NCBI GenBank assembly: GCA_013285705.1
Contig: JABDHA010000047.1
Location: forward strand, 1-32,015
From: Acidobacteriota bacterium
GTDB taxonomy: Bacteria; Acidobacteriota; Terriglobia; Terriglobales; Acidobacteriaceae
DNA: 32,015 nucleotides
Direction: 5' to 3'
Below are positions 8,416 to 16,162 of the stretch, one piece after another. Position 1 is the stretch's first letter. Each line of letters starts with the position of its first letter. The position numbers and the translations under genes were made by a program. A model generated the notes under the pieces. The model was not told the DNA's origin and did not search any database. It saw only the letters and a list, made by a program, of their open reading frames with translations.

Positions 8416-9084
8416 TTACAGCGTCTCACGGATGGAATCAGCGACTAACCGTGCCAGGTTAGATGCTGCCGCTTTACTGTTCTCCCCTAATTGTTTCAGC
8501 GACGCCCAATATCGCGGGTGCAGAAGGGCATATGCGATGAAAGAAGGCATGCGCAGCTGGCCATCATTACCAAGGTAGCGATTGAAATCGGGCAGCTTAT
8601 CGTTTGCGCCATCCGAGACGCCTTTGAAGCAGTAGAAAGCAATTTCCTTTTCGCAGGCCACGCGGGCAACCGTCGCCGCCTCCATGTCGACCAGCGGAGC
8701 CTGGTAGCGCTCGGCAATCTTGCGCTTTTCGTCGTGGCGGGCTACATGGTCCAGTGTGACCAGGCGATGGCCCGCGGGTGATGCAGTTGGATAGAGTCTG
8801 CCCGTCACACTGTCCATCACCTCGGAGATGACGAATGCGCCCGGCGGCTTGAGTCCGCAGGAAAGTGATCCCGCCCACCCTATCGAGGCAAGAGCATCCA
8901 GCGGCCCATCGCCAAATGCCATGACGCAGGCATTTTCCGCGGATCGCGCTCCCATGCCTGCGCTCACAGCGATGCACTCGATCCCGTTGATGCGACCTGC
9001 ATAGACCTGTCCCTCACGCTGCCAGTCTTTCACCAGCGGCTTCAATTCCTCGGGTAATGCTGCGATGATGCCGATGCGTTTCAT
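8416..9084 (-). CDS. hpnG: Hopanoid-associated phosphorylase/nucleosidase HpnG
   Basis: A 222-residue protein of the purine-nucleoside-phosphorylase/MTA-SAH nucleosidase superfamily, starting MKRIGIIAALPEEL. It contains the SAGMGARSAENAC and SIGWAGSL stretches and the hallmark PLVDMEAATVARVA near the ribose-binding site. HpnG removes adenine from adenosylhopane, giving ribosylhopane or its phosphate. The ATG overlaps the hpnA stop (ATGA, 9084-9081 on the minus strand), so an 11-residue longer reading frame is not needed. Its place after hpnA matches hopanoid side-chain modification. Confidence 0.9.
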   Translation of the reverse strand: MKRIGIIAALPEELKPLVKDWQREGQVYAGRINGIECIAVSAGMGARSAENACVMAFGDGPLDALASIGWAGSLSCGLKPPGAFVISEVMDSVTGRLYPTASPAGHRLVTLDHVARHDEKRKIAERYQAPLVDMEAATVARVACEKEIAFYCFKGVSDGANDKLPDFNRYLGNDGQLRMPSFIAYALLHPRYWASLKQLGENSKAAASNLARLVADSIRETL

Positions 9085-10088
9085 GTGGAGGGCGCGTATC
9101 CATGGGCGCGGAACCATTCAATGGCGGAGCGTAAGGCCGGGTAGATAGGAAGCTGACGGAAGCCTAATTCTCGCACAGCCTTCGCCGAAGAGGCGAACAT
9201 CTTCTTTTTGCCCATGCGAACCGCTTCGACGGTCGCACGCGGTTCTTTGCCCAGCATACGTCCGGTGATGGTTTCGTCGAAGAGAGCAAAGGCCATCGCC
9301 ACCGCGTGCGGCACCTTCGTCGTGGGCGAAGGCAGGCCGGTGATGGCGGACATCTTGTCGAGGATCTGCTTCAGCGTCAGGTTTTCGCCGCCCAGGATGT
9401 AGCGCTCACCCGGCGTGCCGTGATCGACCGCAGCCACATGAGCGCGCGCAACCTCTTCTACATCCACAAGATTGAGTCCGGTATCGACGTACGCGGGAAA
9501 CTTGCGATTGAGGAAGTCGACGACGATGCGGCCGGTCGGGGTAGGTTTTACGTCGCCGGGACCGATAGGGGTGGTCGGGTTCAGCACCATAACCTCCTGT
9601 CCGTCGTAGGCGGCTTTGAGCGCTTCCTGCTCGGCGAGGAACTTCGAGCGCTTGTAGTGGCCGATCATATCGGCAAGCGACACCGGCGTGTTCTCGTCGA
9701 CGATACTCCCGTCGCTCTTGAATCCCATGGTCGCCACGCTCGAGGTATAGATGACGCGGCGAACGCCCTCCTCGCGGGCAATGCGGAGCAATTCGCGGGT
9801 GCCATCGACGTTGACGGCATACATCTGCTTCGGATCGCGCACCCACAGGCGATAGTCTGCAGCGACATGGAAAACAAAGTCGCAGCCGCGAATACCCAAC
9901 CGGAGTGATTCAGGATCGAGCAAATCTCCGGTGATAGTAGTCAACGCCGAGGGCGCGGGCATCCCGGCAAGGTTCGAAAGGTTGCTGGTCTTGCGGACGA
10001 GAAGGCGAAGATCCGCTCCCTGGCTGGCAAGGACGCTGGCGACGTGACTCCCGACAAATCCGGTGGAACCTGTGATGAAGACTTTCAT
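9081..10088 (-). CDS. hpnA: Hopanoid-associated sugar epimerase-like protein HpnA
   Basis: A 335-residue extended SDR (NAD-dependent epimerase/dehydratase type). The N-terminus MKVFITGSTGFVGSHVA holds the GxxGxxG nucleotide-binding motif. YTSSVAT supplies the catalytic Ser region, and HYKRSKFLAE supplies the YxxxK pair. HpnA is found in most hopanoid clusters, but its exact reaction is not established; a role on the sugar-derived side chain is assumed from its family. ATG 10088 matches the usual family start, while the frame remains open up to a GTG at 10136 without conserved sequence. It is the first gene of the minus-strand hopanoid operon, so the operon promoter should lie in 10089-10334. 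Confidence 0.92.
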   Translation of the reverse strand: MKVFITGSTGFVGSHVASVLASQGADLRLLVRKTSNLSNLAGMPAPSALTTITGDLLDPESLRLGIRGCDFVFHVAADYRLWVRDPKQMYAVNVDGTRELLRIAREEGVRRVIYTSSVATMGFKSDGSIVDENTPVSLADMIGHYKRSKFLAEQEALKAAYDGQEVMVLNPTTPIGPGDVKPTPTGRIVVDFLNRKFPAYVDTGLNLVDVEEVARAHVAAVDHGTPGERYILGGENLTLKQILDKMSAITGLPSPTTKVPHAVAMAFALFDETITGRMLGKEPRATVEAVRMGKKKMFASSAKAVRELGFRQLPIYPALRSAIEWFRAHGYAPST

Positions 10089-10334
10089 TCGATGGTCGAT
10101 CTCACCGTGGACGGTAACCCGCCCTTCATTCTGCACAGAGATCGTTTCTTTTCAGTTATTTAGCCGCGCATTTTTGGCGGGATTGTTTTAGAATCAGCAG
10201 TTTACGCTTCAGTTAGCATTCTACAAGACTTGCCATCTCTATTGCCGTACACAAGAATACGGGATTCTTCGACCAGAACGAGCCCTTCCTTCCCAAATTA
10301 GCCCGTTCTCTAACGACAGCGTCTACGTTGGGAT
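10089..10334 (-). promoter_or_regulatory. Leader region of the hopanoid operon
   Basis: This 246-base stretch between hpnA and the tetR stop has no convincing gene. A weak minus-strand promoter candidate reads TTGTAG, 16 bases, TAAACT, placed about 130 bases before hpnA. An imperfectly placed palindrome AAGAAT-N5-ATTCTT at 10253-10269 could be the end signal of tetR or a regulatory site, but it lacks a T-run. The promoter call is tentative. Confidence 0.3.
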
Positions 10335-10964
10335 TTAGGGCCCTGTCGATTCCCTGCCCGCTCCATAGCGCAGACCATCCACCAGCAGTTCGACCATTCT
10401 TCGCGCATAGACGGGCTCCTGGCCGTGAGGTCCGTGGCAGAGGGTCGCGACTGCACGCAGCAAATCGTCGGCTTCAATCCCTGGGCGCACGACTCTCGCT
10501 GCAACGGCCGCATCCAGCAAAGTTTTGAGTGCTGGCCGCAGGCGTTTGTTGAAGTAAACCGGCAGAGCGCTGTAAGCCGGGTCACCGGAGTGCAGCGCTG
10601 CTGCGAGCCCTCGCTTCGTACCAATGAAGTCCACGTAGCGTTGCATCCAGCGAGCCAATGCCTCACCAGGCTCGTACTTGCTCGCTATGTCAGAGGCCGC
10701 ATCCGCGCAGGCATCTATCTGATTCTTAAATACGGCCACGATGAGATCCGAGCGCTGCGGAAAATGCCGGTACACCGTTCCCAGACCGACCCCCGCCTTT
10801 TCCGCAATCTCGCGGACCGGAGCGTCGACTCCTGACGTTCGAAAGACCTCCATCGCCGACTGGAGCAGTGAAGCCATCTTGCGCTGCGCGTCGGCACGCA
10901 TGCGGCGAGGCTTGCCCTCTTCAGGCTCCCGGTCGTGGGTTCGTGCTGTAACTCGTTTTTTCAC
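10335..10964 (-). CDS. TetR/AcrR-family transcriptional regulator
   Basis: A protein of about 209 residues with a standard N-terminal TetR helix-turn-helix: VREIAEKAGVGLGTVYRHFPQRSDLIVAVF, roughly residues 50-80, read in parts. It ends in a helical ligand-binding domain with an SBP/TetR C-terminal-like look. The start is uncertain: GTG 10964 gives MKKRVTARTHD, TTG 10970 is two codons earlier, and ATG 10901 would still keep the DNA-binding domain. None has a strong ribosome-binding site. It is divergent from an SDR-aldo/keto reductase pair, and the SDR promoter carries two palindromes typical of TetR operators. It therefore probably represses that pair and itself in response to a small electrophile or xenobiotic (inference). 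Confidence 0.85.
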   Translation of the reverse strand: MKKRVTARTHDREPEEGKPRRMRADAQRKMASLLQSAMEVFRTSGVDAPVREIAEKAGVGLGTVYRHFPQRSDLIVAVFKNQIDACADAASDIASKYEPGEALARWMQRYVDFIGTKRGLAAALHSGDPAYSALPVYFNKRLRPALKTLLDAAVAARVVRPGIEADDLLRAVATLCHGPHGQEPVYARRMVELLVDGLRYGAGRESTGP

Positions 10965-10974
10965 GGGCAAACAG

Positions 10975-11020
10975 TTGCAAACGGAACAATGTTCCGATTA
11001 TTATCTGGAACATGGTTCCG
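10975..11020 (+). promoter_or_regulatory. SDR promoter with two TetR-type operators
   Basis: A -35 box TTGCAA (10975-10980) and a -10 box TATTAT (10999-11004) are 18 bases apart. A perfect 15-bp palindrome CGGAACAATGTTCCG (10982-10996) fills the spacer. A second site TGGAACATGGTTCCG (11006-11020) covers the expected transcription start. Both share GGAAC-N3-GTTCC and are 24 bases apart. This is the arrangement expected for repression by the divergent TetR protein. Confidence 0.7.
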
Positions 11021-11074
11021 GCTGCATCTAAAGCATATCAGGGACGTCAGCCGCGCATCGTGGAGGAGCGTACT

Positions 11075-11830
11075 ATGCAGAACAAACCTGTCGCCCTGGT
11101 CACCGGGGCAAATCAAGGAATCGGTCTTCAGATCGCAAAGGATCTCGTGACACACGGCTTCACCGTGCTGGTCGGGTCGCGCAATCTCGAGCGCGGCGAG
11201 GCTGCGGCCAGCGAAGTTGGATCGGACGCACGCGCTCTCCAGCTCGACGTGACGGATCAGGCTTCGATCACCGCCGCAGCAAAGCGCATCCGCAACGAGC
11301 TTGGCCGTCTCGACGTGCTCGTCAACAACGCGGCCATCTCGAATACGCGACTGCGGACGAACGAGTCCGTCGAGGAATACTCTAAGTCGACCCGTCCCAG
11401 CAATGTCTCCCTCGATGAAATGCGCGCGGTGTGGGAGACCAACGTCTTCGGCGTCCTCGCCGTTACCCAGGCGATGCTGCCGCTCCTGCGCGAGGCGCCG
11501 GCAGCCCGCATCGTCAACGTGTCGAGCGGTGTTGGCTCGCTGACGCGGAGCTCGGACCCGGCCTACCCTTGGCGCTCGATCTTTGGCCCCGTCTATCCTG
11601 CGTCCAAGACGGCTCTCAACGCCATAACGCTTGCCATGGCGATCGAACTCGAGTCGACGGGCATCAAGGTCAACGCCGCCTGCCCGGGCTTCACCAAGAC
11701 GAACCTCAACAACTACGCGGGCACGCAGACAGTCGAAGAGGGCGCCCGCGAGCCAGTGCGTCTCGCGCTGCTCGGCCCGGATGGCCCCACTGGCACGTTC
11801 TCGAACTCAGCCGGACCGCTCCCGTGGTGA
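11075..11830 (+). CDS. Short-chain dehydrogenase/reductase
   Basis: A 251-residue classical SDR. Motifs seen are TGANQGIG (10-17) for NAD(P) binding, LDVTD at about 57-61, VNNAA (83-87), NVSS at about 148-151 and the catalytic YPASK (Y174, K178). The segment around residues 90-120 is longer than in minimal SDRs and resembles the carbonyl-reductase-like group that acts on quinones and aldehydes. ATG 11075 is chosen because GGAGGAG at 11062-11068 is ideally spaced; an in-frame ATG at 11012 lies inside the operator region. It is the first gene after the TetR-controlled promoter and likely co-transcribed with the aldo/keto reductase 77 bases downstream. Confidence 0.9.
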   Translation: MQNKPVALVTGANQGIGLQIAKDLVTHGFTVLVGSRNLERGEAAASEVGSDARALQLDVTDQASITAAAKRIRNELGRLDVLVNNAAISNTRLRTNESVEEYSKSTRPSNVSLDEMRAVWETNVFGVLAVTQAMLPLLREAPAARIVNVSSGVGSLTRSSDPAYPWRSIFGPVYPASKTALNAITLAMAIELESTGIKVNAACPGFTKTNLNNYAGTQTVEEGAREPVRLALLGPDGPTGTFSNSAGPLPW

Positions 11831-11874
11831 TGTAGCCTCGAGCAGGCGACCGAAGATGGCGCAACTACATCACC
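11826..11874 (+). repeat. Inverted repeat between SDR and aldo/keto reductase
   Basis: GGTGATGTAG (11826-11835, overlapping the SDR stop) is exactly complementary to CTACATCACC (11865-11874), with 29 bases between. It can fold in the mRNA between the two genes. There is no T-run, so it is more likely an mRNA stability or partial attenuation element than a terminator, or it may be chance. Confidence 0.35.
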
Positions 11875-11907
11875 AGACACTCAAATCAGAAAAGGAGCAA
11901 TACCCCC

Positions 11908-12996
11908 ATGCCACTCAATTCGTACGTAACACTAGGCCGGTCCGGTCTGCGCGTTAGCCCCTTTTGCCTCGGAGCCATGACCTTTGGCGAAGACCTCGGC
12001 GGAGGCTTCGGAGCGAGTGTGACGGACTCCGAAGCAATCCTTGCGCACTACCTGGAACAGGGTGGGAACTTCATCGATACGGCCAACATCTATACCAGCG
12101 GCCACTCGGAAAAGATCATCGGCGACTTCTTCCATCAGGGCAAAGGCAAGCGCGACCGTGCAGTCATCGCGACCAAGTTCTTCTGCAGCCTCTTCGCCGG
12201 TGATCCAAACGGCGGCGGAGGTGGAAGGAAGGCCATCGTAGCGCAGTGCGAAGAATCGCTGCGGCGCCTGCAGACAGACTACATCGATTTGTACTACCTG
12301 CATAACTGGGACCGCTTTACGCCTATCGAAGAGACGATGAGCGCGCTAGACGATCTGGTGAAGTCGGGCAAAGTGCGCTACATCGGCATCTCTGACGCTC
12401 CGGCGTGGAAGGTGGCACAGGCGCAGGTGATGGCTCACTTCCGCGGCTGGAATCCCCTCATTGCGCTGCAGATCGAATATTCGCTCATGGAACGAACAGT
12501 GGAAGGAGAGCTGGTTCCAATGGCAGAAGAGCTGGGTCTCGGTGTGCTGCCGTGGGGACCGCTGAAGGGCGGCGCTTTGTCGGGTAAATACACGCGGGCA
12601 AATGGCGTGAAGATGCCGGGCTTAAGAGGCACACGCGTCGGAGCCCTCACCGAAAAGCAGTACGACATTATCGATGCGGTCGGCAAGGTTGCCACGGAGT
12701 GCAACACCAGTTCGTCTACCGTGGCGCTTGCGTGGCTGAAGGCTCAATCGGGCGTCCGCTCTACGATTTTTGGTGCTCGCACGCTTGAGCAACTGGACGC
12801 AAATCTGAAGGCGCTCGATCTCACACTCACACCTGAGCAGATTGCGTCTTTAAACGACGCGTCCAAACCTGTGCTCAACTTCCCTGCTGATTTCCTTGCG
12901 CATTCACCCTCCTTTAGCCATGCTGGAGCGACAGTCAATGGTGTTCCGAGCCAACGGACGTTCCTGGTTCCGAAGGACGACAGTTCCCGGTGGTGA
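11908..12996 (+). CDS. Aldo/keto reductase
   Basis: A 362-residue AKR-superfamily (beta/alpha)8 NADPH-dependent oxidoreductase. The catalytic tetrad is visible: D57 and Y62 in FIDTANIY, K90 in IATKFF, and H132 in YYLHNWD. The C-terminal part carries the NADPH-binding pattern (IFGARTLEQLDANL). It resembles the YajO/Gfo-independent 'potassium channel beta-like' AKR group that reduces aldehydes and ketones; the substrate is unknown. AAGGAG at 11892-11897 lies ten bases before the ATG. It follows the SDR on the same strand, and the two reductases under TetR control suggest a detoxification operon for carbonyl compounds. Confidence 0.9.
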   Translation: MPLNSYVTLGRSGLRVSPFCLGAMTFGEDLGGGFGASVTDSEAILAHYLEQGGNFIDTANIYTSGHSEKIIGDFFHQGKGKRDRAVIATKFFCSLFAGDPNGGGGGRKAIVAQCEESLRRLQTDYIDLYYLHNWDRFTPIEETMSALDDLVKSGKVRYIGISDAPAWKVAQAQVMAHFRGWNPLIALQIEYSLMERTVEGELVPMAEELGLGVLPWGPLKGGALSGKYTRANGVKMPGLRGTRVGALTEKQYDIIDAVGKVATECNTSSSTVALAWLKAQSGVRSTIFGARTLEQLDANLKALDLTLTPEQIASLNDASKPVLNFPADFLAHSPSFSHAGATVNGVPSQRTFLVPKDDSSRW

Positions 12997-13039
12997 CGTC
13001 GAAACACACCCTTAACTGTAGCCCGAGGGAAAATAACGA

Positions 13040-13141
13040 ATGGCGAATGCCGATCGCACCAGGATAATTCACCGCCGGACTCCGGAATCAGCGGCCATGT
13101 TGGCAAACGTCAAACGAGCGATGCGATCACCGTTAGACTGA
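13040..13141 (+). pseudogene. Displaced N-terminal piece of the acetyltransferase
   Basis: ATG 13040 has a good ribosome-binding site (GAGGGA at 13025-13030, nine bases upstream). It opens a 33-codon frame whose product contains RRTPESAAMLANVKRA, which looks like the usual N-terminal helix of hexapeptide acetyltransferases. The matching continuation (SDAITVRLNRLTFND) is in the next frame. Joining the frames by a -1 step at CGA 13115-13117 restores a normal-length protein. This is therefore the true 5' end of the following gene, separated by an apparent one-base deletion or a sequencing error. Confidence 0.6.
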
Positions 13142-13146
13142 ACCGC

Positions 13147-13596
13147 TTGACGTTCAACGATGCGGACGAAATTCGGGCCTTGTTCAGCGAACTGATCGGT
13201 AAAAAGGTGGACGAGAGCTTTTTGCTGATCCCTCCATTTTTTACTGCCGGTGGAGACGAAATCCGCGTCGGGCATAACGTCTTCGTCAATCAGAACTGCA
13301 CTTTCTATGACCTTGGCGGACTCGACATCGCGGACGATGTGATGATCGGCCCGAACGTGAGCATCATCACTGCGGCCCATCCCCTTGAACCTTCCGAGCG
13401 ACGCGCTGCCACCATCGGAAAGCCCATCGTGATTGAGAGAAACGTCTGGATCGCAGCCGGCGCGACCATCATCGGTGGCGTAACAGTAGGCGAGAAATCG
13501 GTCGTCGCGGCGGGTTCGGTAGTCACCAGGGACGTTCCCCCAAATACCCTTGTCGGAGGAAATCCGGCGAGAGTGATTCGTTCGATTCGCGACTGA
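13147..13596 (+). CDS. Hexapeptide-repeat (left-handed beta-helix) acetyltransferase
   Basis: The main frame encodes about 149 residues of a maltose/galactoside-acetyltransferase-like enzyme that transfers acetyl from acetyl-CoA to a sugar or similar hydroxyl. It has FVNQNCTFYD, DDVMIGPNVSIITAAHPLEP (with the catalytic His before Pro), and several hexapeptide turns up to VGGNPARVIRS. The only start in this frame is TTG 13147, which has no ribosome-binding site, and the family normally has about 30 more residues before this point. Those residues are found in another frame from ATG 13040. The gene is either frameshifted and possibly inactive, or expressed from a truncated start. It follows the aldo/keto reductase by 43 bases and may belong to the same operon. 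Confidence 0.75.
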   Translation: MTFNDADEIRALFSELIGKKVDESFLLIPPFFTAGGDEIRVGHNVFVNQNCTFYDLGGLDIADDVMIGPNVSIITAAHPLEPSERRAATIGKPIVIERNVWIAAGATIIGGVTVGEKSVVAAGSVVTRDVPPNTLVGGNPARVIRSIRD

Positions 13597-13621
13597 GGCA
13601 ACGTCCGCAGGAGTGGAAACT

Positions 13622-13660
13622 GGAAGGATACTTTGGCCGGATGGGCCAAAGTATCCTTCC
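13622..13660. terminator. Perfect 17-bp hairpin between convergent genes
   Basis: GGAAGGATACTTTGGCC (13622-13638) is perfectly mirrored at 13644-13660 with a 5-base loop. It lies exactly between two convergent genes, 25 bases after one stop and 11 after the other, as expected for a shared transcription-end hairpin. Neither side has a proper T-run, so a copy of an intergenic repeat family is another possibility. Confidence 0.6.
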
Positions 13661-13671
13661 CTACCCGAGTT

Positions 13672-15846
13672 TCAGTGGTTCCCGATGATTGTGGGAGCCA
13701 CAACAATGCGATCGAGATCGGGCGCATAGCCCGTCGAGTTATCGAAGCGAAGTGTATTCGTCCCTGCGTGCAGCGATACGTTGAGGACGGTGTAGGTCGG
13801 CTCATTGAACGTGCTGCCATTCAGATCGAGCTCCTGCGCAGTTCCATCATTGATCGTGAGGAAATAGGAGCGCGGTCCGCTGGTGGCGTAATCGACTTCA
13901 AGCTGATACACACCGTTGGACGGCACCGTGACGTTGGAGAAAGTAACAGCATTGCCCGCGCCGCCACCGATGTTGCCAGCCTTCGACAGTCCTGAGGAAT
14001 AGTTGCTGAAACCCGCAGTCACCGTACCGCTGAGTGTGGCTGCTTCTGCTTCATAGACAGTCGCCAATGGCGCAGGAGCATCACCATTCCCGCGGATGAC
14101 GATGCGGTCAAGATCCGGCGGATAGCTGGTGGGGTTTCCGAACTGGATCGTGTTCACGCCCTTCTGCAATTGCACAGGAACAATTGTGCTGGCAGGAATA
14201 AAGAAGCTGCCTCCGCCGGAGTTAAGCGTATGGAATGGGCCGCCATTCACGTTATAGAGATACGAGCGCAGCCCCTGCGTCATGGAATCGACCTGCATCA
14301 GGTAGACCCCGGCGCGCCGGACGTAGACGTTATTGAAGGTCACATTGTTGTTCGCCCCGAGTCCCAAACCACCGACCTTTTCTCCACCGGAGCAGGGCGT
14401 GCAGTCGGCGATCACAGCAGATCCGCCAAGAATGGCTGACTCCGCCTCATAGCTGGTAGAAGGCATGGGCGCACTCTGTCCAAAGGTGACAACCTTCAGC
14501 AGGCGCACATCGTGTCCTTGCAGAACCGTCGAGTAGGTAAGCGCAGATGGCCCCAGGTTCTGGTGACTCCACAGATCGCGCATCTGCAGCGCTCCAGTGA
14601 CGCCGAGGAGATTCCAGGGGAGATGCACAACCGATGGCGTGGCGTTCAGGTTAAAGAGCGCTACGTAATACGTATGGTTGCCGAGGCTTGAAACCCAGAC
14701 AGGCAAGTCTCCGCCCAGAACCTGTTTTGCCGGTTTGGCGGACTGATTGACGGCGACCACTTCGTCATTGCTGACAAGCTGCTTGCCAAAGCTGTCGATC
14801 TGGGTCAGATCGCCGCCAAGATACATCGGTGCATTGGCCATAGCCCAGAGCGAGACTGCCGTGCGCTTCTCATTGTTGGTCAGGCCGTCGAGCGTGCCGT
14901 CACCAATGTCGAGCGAGTCCATATCATTCCATCCCAGCGAAGGGCTCGCCGAGTTCTGCCATCCGGGAAGGTCGCGAAAGCGTTGATAGATGCGCTGCCA
15001 ATCGGTGAGCGTCGCACAGCGGCCTTCGCACTCAATATCGTCCTCGATGCGGCGCGCATTCTGATAAGGCTGGAAGTCGGCAAGATAATCCTGATCGATG
15101 GCCCATGAAATCGTCAGCCAGATCGGTCGTCCGCTTGCGGCAATTGCCTTGGACCATGCGGCGACATCAAGCCGGTTGTCGATAGCCAGGCCATCGCTAT
15201 ACGAGCCCGGAGTGACACCATCGAGCTTGATGAAATCGACGCCCCACGAAGCAAACAGCGCGACAACGGAATTCATGTACTCCTGCGCGCCGGGTTTCGT
15301 GAAGTCGATCTTGTAGTGATATGGCGAAGTCCCAGGACCGCCGAAGGCATTACCCGCCGTGTAGGGAACAGTAAGGATGTCCTGAATGTGATACTGCGTT
15401 CCCAGAATCGGATAGTTTGCCTGGACGGCGGGCTGCTCGACACCCGGAATCCAGTAAATACCGGCCTTCTGCCCGTTCTGATGAATGTGATCGATCAATG
15501 CCTTGATATCAGGAAAGGTTGTGGTGTTCGGAATCGGCCTTCCATTCCCATCGAAGCTCCCCATCCAACCCGAGTCAATATTGATGTAGCGAAAGCCGTG
15601 AGCCTGAATGCCGGAGCTCGCAAGGGCGTCGGATTGCGTGCTGATGTTGGCCTGCGTGAGAAAGCTGCCGTTGATCGTCTGCTCGCTGAAGCTGCTCCAG
15701 CCGAGATAGGGCTTCTGCCCGACATCATTTACCTGCGCATGTGCAAAAAGACACCCGCCAGTCAGGAGCAGCGGAAGAACATGCTTGAGGGTCAGGCGCT
15801 GACGCAAGGATCGTCCAGCGCTGCGGTCGCGAATAGGAGTTGTCAT
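13672..15846 (-). CDS. Secreted GH27 glycoside hydrolase with two CBM35/CBM6-like modules
   Basis: A 724-residue protein. Residues 1-37 form a signal peptide (twin-basic start, LLLTGG core, cleavage near AHA-Q). The catalytic barrel covers about 45-385 with GH27 features: YLGWSSF, YINIDSGW, FIKLDGV with the nucleophile D209, RIEDDIE with the candidate acid/base D269/D270, and GWNDMDSLDIGDG. A C-terminal beta domain follows (about 390-455). Two tandem carbohydrate-binding modules come next (about 465-586 and 597-718), each beginning YEAE and ending DLDRIV. GH27 enzymes are alpha-galactosidases, alpha-N-acetylgalactosaminidases or beta-L-arabinopyranosidases. GGAG at 15854-15857 sits seven bases before ATG. 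It probably acts in the periplasm or outside on plant or exopolysaccharide galactosides. Confidence 0.9.
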   Translation of the reverse strand: MTTPIRDRSAGRSLRQRLTLKHVLPLLLTGGCLFAHAQVNDVGQKPYLGWSSFSEQTINGSFLTQANISTQSDALASSGIQAHGFRYINIDSGWMGSFDGNGRPIPNTTTFPDIKALIDHIHQNGQKAGIYWIPGVEQPAVQANYPILGTQYHIQDILTVPYTAGNAFGGPGTSPYHYKIDFTKPGAQEYMNSVVALFASWGVDFIKLDGVTPGSYSDGLAIDNRLDVAAWSKAIAASGRPIWLTISWAIDQDYLADFQPYQNARRIEDDIECEGRCATLTDWQRIYQRFRDLPGWQNSASPSLGWNDMDSLDIGDGTLDGLTNNEKRTAVSLWAMANAPMYLGGDLTQIDSFGKQLVSNDEVVAVNQSAKPAKQVLGGDLPVWVSSLGNHTYYVALFNLNATPSVVHLPWNLLGVTGALQMRDLWSHQNLGPSALTYSTVLQGHDVRLLKVVTFGQSAPMPSTSYEAESAILGGSAVIADCTPCSGGEKVGGLGLGANNNVTFNNVYVRRAGVYLMQVDSMTQGLRSYLYNVNGGPFHTLNSGGGSFFIPASTIVPVQLQKGVNTIQFGNPTSYPPDLDRIVIRGNGDAPAPLATVYEAEAATLSGTVTAGFSNYSSGLSKAGNIGGGAGNAVTFSNVTVPSNGVYQLEVDYATSGPRSYFLTINDGTAQELDLNGSTFNEPTYTVLNVSLHAGTNTLRFDNSTGYAPDLDRIVVAPTIIGNH

Positions 15847-16162
15847 TGGGGGGCTCCGTATTGGTTGTCCACTTCAGTGTTCAGGATGGGCAAATTCCGG
15901 ACTTGTCCGGTAACGTACACATTTTTACGCCTTGCCTCGCAAAGCACATTGAAGGTAGAGCCCCATTTTTACGTCTGTCAAGAAAAAGAATGCACAGAGG
16001 GATTTATCTAAATTTCATCGCGTAACAAAGAGTTTTCTTTGACACCGGCGGATGAGAGATGGGCAGGGCAGACAGAAGATCGATTGAAGTGCTTAGAGAG
16101 TGTGTACGTTAACATAAATCGCATTACTATCGACTCGCTGACCCAAGTGAGACGATCACCCC
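15847..16162 (-). promoter_or_regulatory. GH27 promoter region with repeated sites
   Basis: No gene is seen here. A minus-strand -35 box TTGACA (15981-15976) is 18 bases from a weak -10 TACCTT (15957-15952), about 100 bases before GH27. CATTTTTACG occurs twice as a direct repeat (15920-15929 and 15964-15973). GGTAACGTACAC (15909-15920) reappears inverted with one mismatch as GTGTACGTTAAC (16102-16113). These CG-centred half-palindromes resemble LacI-type operators and may allow looping control. At 16144-16169, CAAGTGAG/CTCACTTG forms an 8-bp hairpin over the esterase stop. Confidence 0.45.
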
